NCBI GenBank assembly: GCA_934692665.1
Contig: CAKUUG010000004.1
Span: 1-64,000 of the forward strand
Direction: 5' to 3'
Source of the DNA: an uncultured Candidatus Melainabacteria bacterium
GTDB taxonomy: Bacteria; Cyanobacteriota; Vampirovibrionia; Gastranaerophilales; Gastranaerophilaceae
Length of the DNA: 64,000 bases
The notes below the pieces were generated by a model. The model saw only the letters and a program-made list of their open reading frames with translations, had not been told where the DNA came from and did not search any database. Positions 61,133-64,000 of the stretch are shown here, piece by piece. The translations under genes and the position numbers were made by a program. How positions within the stretch are numbered: position 1 is the stretch's first letter; the number at the start of each line of letters is the position of its first letter.

Positions 61133-63427
61133 TTATTCTTCCATATCTCTTGAATATTTGCAATTTTTGTTTGAACAAGCGATTTTGTTGCCACGTTTCA
61201 GATATTTTTTCACAAGCAAACTTCCACATTCAGGACATGTTTCGCCTCCGTTTGGTTCTGCCCAAAGAGCAAACGAACAATCAGGGTATTTTGAACAACC
61301 CCAGAAAAATGTTCCATAACGTGATTTTCTTTTGACCAATTCGCCATCTCTACCGTTTTTGGCACATTCCGGACATTTTACGCCGGAAGATTCTAAAATA
61401 GAAAATCTTTTTTTGCATTTGTCATTCAAACATTGGTAGTATTTTCCATAAGGGCCTGTTTTTATGACCATATCAGAGCCGCATTTTTCACATTTTTTGT
61501 CTGTAGGTTCATCTTCTACAACAGGTGTTTGTTGCTCTCCGTCCATCGGAAGAGCTGTTTTGCATTCGGGATATCCGGAACATGCCAAAAACTGTTTTCC
61601 AAAACGAGAAATCTTCACCACCATACGTTTTCCGCAATTTGGACAGATTTTGTCTGTTTCTATATCTACTCTTTGCATGTTGGCTTTTGCATCTTCCAGC
61701 GTTTTTGAAAAAGGTTTCCAGAAGTTGTTCAGATATTCTACGCTATTTTGTTTGTCTTCTGCAATGTCATCAAGACCCGCTTCCATCTTGGCTGTGAATT
61801 TGTAATCCATAATTTGGACAAAATGTTCGTTTAGTTGCTTGCAGATGGCTCTACCTAGAGGAGTTGGTTTTAGAGATTTTGTTTCTGTTTTTTCAACATA
61901 ATTTCTTTGTTGAATTTTTGTGATAATAGGTGCATAAGTAGATGGTCTGCCGATTCCATATTCTTCCAGCTGTTTTACCAAACTCGCTTCTGTATATCTG
62001 GATGGAGGCTGAGTAAAATGTTGTTCGGGTTTTAATTCTTCCAATTTTAAAACATCACCTACATTCAATTCAGGGAATTTTTTTGCGATTTCTATGTTTT
62101 CGTCATCTGTGTAGATTTTTGTAAAACCATCAAACACGATTTTTGATGAACCCATTTTGAAGATATATTTGTCTGCTTTTATGTCAACTGTGATGTTTTT
62201 GACTTTTGCATTTGTCATTTGAGAAGCCATAAACCTATCCCAGATGAGTTTGTAGAGTTTGTATTGTTCTGATGTTAAGTATTTTTTTATACTTTCGGGT
62301 GTTTTTTCGATATACGAAGGTCTGATTGCTTCGTGGGCATCTTGTGTATTTGCTTGGTTTTTCTTTGTGTATACGTTTGGTTTTTCCGGATAGTATTTTT
62401 CGCCATAATTGTCTAGAATGAAATCTTTTGCGGCATCTCTAGCGTCATCAGAAATTCTTGTTGAATCTGTTCTCATATAAGTAATCAAACCCACAGACCC
62501 ATCGCCCAAATCAATACCTTCGTAGAGTTTTTGTGCAACTTGCATAGTTTTTGATACACCATAGCCCAATTTTGAGCTTGCTTCTCTTTGCAAAGTCGAT
62601 GTTATAAAAGGTGGTTGGGGTTTTCTTGTTGTATCACGTGGAGTGATTTTTGATACTTCATATTTTGAATTTTGAAGGATTTTTAAGGCTTCGTTTACTT
62701 CTTTTTCATTGTGAAGCTCGAGTTTTATGTCTTTTCCTTTTTCGTCAATTATTCTTGACAATTCTGCTGAAAAATTAACTTTTTCTTTGTTTAAAAGTGC
62801 CTCAACAGACCAATACTCAACAGGCACAAACGCTTCTATTTCGTCTTCTCTTTCGCAGATTATTTTTAGTGCAACAGATTGTACACGACCTGCAGAAAGT
62901 TTGTAGTTTTTCATTTTTTCCCACAAAATCGGACTTATTTTGAAACCTACGAGTTTGTCCAGAATTTGTCTGGTTTTTTGAGCTTCGACTTTTAACATGT
63001 CGATTTGGTGAACATTTGCAACAGCGTCTTTTATTGCATGGGGCGTGATTTCATTAAAAACAATTCTAAAAATCTTGTCTTCAGGAAATTTTAGGCATTC
63101 TTTTACATGCCAAGCAATAGCTTCCCCTTCTCTATCAGGGTCGGATGCCAGATAAATTCTGTCTACTGTTTTTGCAAGTTTGTTTAATTCTGTTACTACT
63201 TTTTTCTTTTCGGGTATGATTTCGAATGTGGGTTTGAAGTTGTTTTCTATATCAAATCCCAATCCCTTAGAAGCCAAATCTCTTACATGCCCCATAGAGG
63301 CCTGTATAATAAAGTCTTTGCCCAGAATTTTTCCGATTGTTTTTGATTTTGCAGGTGATTCTACTATAACCAGAGTTTTTAGATTGTCTTTTGTATTTTC
63401 TTTAGATTTTGTTGCTTTAGTTGCCAT
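61133..63427 (-). CDS. topA: DNA topoisomerase I
   Basis: The 764-residue type IA enzyme has the Toprim domain (TLVIVESPAKSKTIGKIL, LASDPDREGEAIAWH), the catalytic Tyr in VGLITYMRTDSTRIS (Y317), and RPSTYAPIITKIQQRNYV. The C-terminus has four zinc-finger units of the CxxC type (CPNCGKRM, CEKCGSDM, CPECAKNG, CPECGSLL). It relaxes negative supercoils. It lies 6 bases after dprA and one base before aroE. Confidence 0.97.
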   Translation of the reverse strand: MATKATKSKENTKDNLKTLVIVESPAKSKTIGKILGKDFIIQASMGHVRDLASKGLGFDIENNFKPTFEIIPEKKKVVTELNKLAKTVDRIYLASDPDREGEAIAWHVKECLKFPEDKIFRIVFNEITPHAIKDAVANVHQIDMLKVEAQKTRQILDKLVGFKISPILWEKMKNYKLSAGRVQSVALKIICEREDEIEAFVPVEYWSVEALLNKEKVNFSAELSRIIDEKGKDIKLELHNEKEVNEALKILQNSKYEVSKITPRDTTRKPQPPFITSTLQREASSKLGYGVSKTMQVAQKLYEGIDLGDGSVGLITYMRTDSTRISDDARDAAKDFILDNYGEKYYPEKPNVYTKKNQANTQDAHEAIRPSYIEKTPESIKKYLTSEQYKLYKLIWDRFMASQMTNAKVKNITVDIKADKYIFKMGSSKIVFDGFTKIYTDDENIEIAKKFPELNVGDVLKLEELKPEQHFTQPPSRYTEASLVKQLEEYGIGRPSTYAPIITKIQQRNYVEKTETKSLKPTPLGRAICKQLNEHFVQIMDYKFTAKMEAGLDDIAEDKQNSVEYLNNFWKPFSKTLEDAKANMQRVDIETDKICPNCGKRMVVKISRFGKQFLACSGYPECKTALPMDGEQQTPVVEDEPTDKKCEKCGSDMVIKTGPYGKYYQCLNDKCKKRFSILESSGVKCPECAKNGRDGELVKRKSRYGTFFWGCSKYPDCSFALWAEPNGGETCPECGSLLVKKYLKRGNKIACSNKNCKYSRDMEE

Positions 63428-63433
63428 TATTCT

Positions 63434-64000
63434 CTACCATTCGCATTTATAAAATTTGTTATCAGCTTGTTTAATTAAACCGTTAAGTTCCAATTCTGTC
63501 AAGGTTGCCATAAGACAAGAAGAGTTTGTTTCGGCTTCTTGTAGTATTTCATCAAAGGTTTTAGCCTCAAGCGTCATTATATCATATATTCTTCTTTGAG
63601 TTTCCGTTAAGTCGTATGACGGGTCGAATTTTTCTTTTATTTTGAAATTCCAGCCCAAGATTTCAAGAATATCATTAGTATAACATACAATTCCGGCACC
63701 TTGTTTTATCAAATGGAAAACCCCTTCTGTATTGGGGTTTGAAATTCTACCCGGCATGCACATAAGTTCTCTGTTGTAGTCTAGTGTCAAGTTTGCACTA
63801 ATCATAGCTCCGCTTTTTAATTGAGCTTCTGCAACAAAAGTTCCTTCAGACATTCCGACAACTATCCTGTTTCTTTGGGGAAATGTGTATTTTGTAGGTT
63901 TTGTTCCCAGTGGATATTCGCTAAAAATTACACCTTTTTTTTCTAAAATTTCATCGAACAATTGGGTATTTTGTGTTGGATAAATTATATCCAATCCTGA
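63434..64000 (-). CDS. dprA: DNA processing protein A, N-terminal part outside the window (partial)
   Basis: The C-terminal 188 residues are present. They show the Rossmann-like core end: SGLDIIYPTQN, GVIFSEYPLG, FPQRNRIVVGMSEGTFVAEA, SGAMISANLTLDYNRELMCMPGRIS, and then a winged-helix domain (LTETQRRIYDIM, MATLTELELNGLIKQ). DprA loads RecA on incoming single-stranded DNA during natural transformation. Reading continues past 64000. The dprA-topA order is common in bacteria. Confidence 0.93.
   Translation of the reverse strand, partial: SGLDIIYPTQNTQLFDEILEKKGVIFSEYPLGTKPTKYTFPQRNRIVVGMSEGTFVAEAQLKSGAMISANLTLDYNRELMCMPGRISNPNTEGVFHLIKQGAGIVCYTNDILEILGWNFKIKEKFDPSYDLTETQRRIYDIMTLEAKTFDEILQEAETNSSCLMATLTELELNGLIKQADNKFYKCEW

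Overview
The window reads as a chromosomal piece of an AT-rich, Gram-negative-type bacterium related to Cyanobacteria but without any photosynthesis gene in view. The best fit is a gut Melainabacteria/Vampirovibrionia (Gastranaerophilales-like) genome. The reasons are an LdpA-like iron-sulfur protein, an isolated ATP synthase beta-epsilon gene pair (the split gene order of cyanobacteria and plastids), a LipM-type octanoyltransferase, GH57 glycogen enzymes, an MlaD and RND-TolC envelope, a prepilin with the sequence GFTLAEALITLVIIGVIAAL, and several large proteins that carry only a lineage-typical N-terminal tag. The taxonomic call is inference from family knowledge; no 16S gene or search was available.

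Layout. 1-2765: left-truncated HD-domain protein. 2940-4662: HAD phosphatase and LdpA-like protein. 4686-4985: three units of a modular hairpin repeat. 4991-5066: tRNA-Val. 5276-6512: overlapping DUF3800 and RelE/barnase-like pair. 6700-10907: small protein, lipM-like gene, predicted HExxH metalloprotease, aminotransferase. 11133-14347: short HPF, atpC-atpD, formyltransferase paralog. 14462-20144: TPR protein, aroQ-thiL-ispD, small proteins, upp. 20155-26926: secreted proteins, GH57 enzyme, purB, a MORN/YwqK-like protein, MlaD. 27052-34394: CsoR-controlled Cys-rich protein, csoR, a 46-residue gene, and an RND efflux operon. 34488-39797: DegT aminotransferase, clpP, trpR-trpB, GH57 branching enzyme. 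40072-44035: small acidic protein, MORN-repeat protein, and a phage-toxin-like gene flanked by two inverted copies of a four-helix membrane gene. 44042-47071: giant coiled-coil protein. 47228-56048: murF-mraY-murD-ftsW-murG-folC and a HisC-HAD fusion. 56139-57230: small membrane protein, tRNA-Met, and tRNA-Phe inside a scrambled set of tRNA-derived repeats. 57285-64000: two MDR dehydrogenases, prepilin, aroE-topA-dprA (dprA cut by the window edge).

How it works together. Core functions are cell-wall precursor synthesis, aromatic and histidine steps, purine and uracil supply, glycogen-type glucan metabolism, proteolysis and efflux. The accessory parts are the metal-responsive Cys-rich module, the two-gene trpRB operon that suggests indole or tryptophan salvage, and the putative toxin-immunity locus at 41774-44035.

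The strongest candidate for something undescribed is that locus. The inverted membrane-gene copies are identical at both ends, differ in the middle, and include the last codons of the toxin gene. Inversion of the middle segment would therefore keep the toxin reading frame and change its immunity partner. A second theme is translation: several genes have a -10 box 6-9 bases before the start codon and no Shine-Dalgarno sequence, which points to leaderless mRNAs alongside ordinary SD-led genes.
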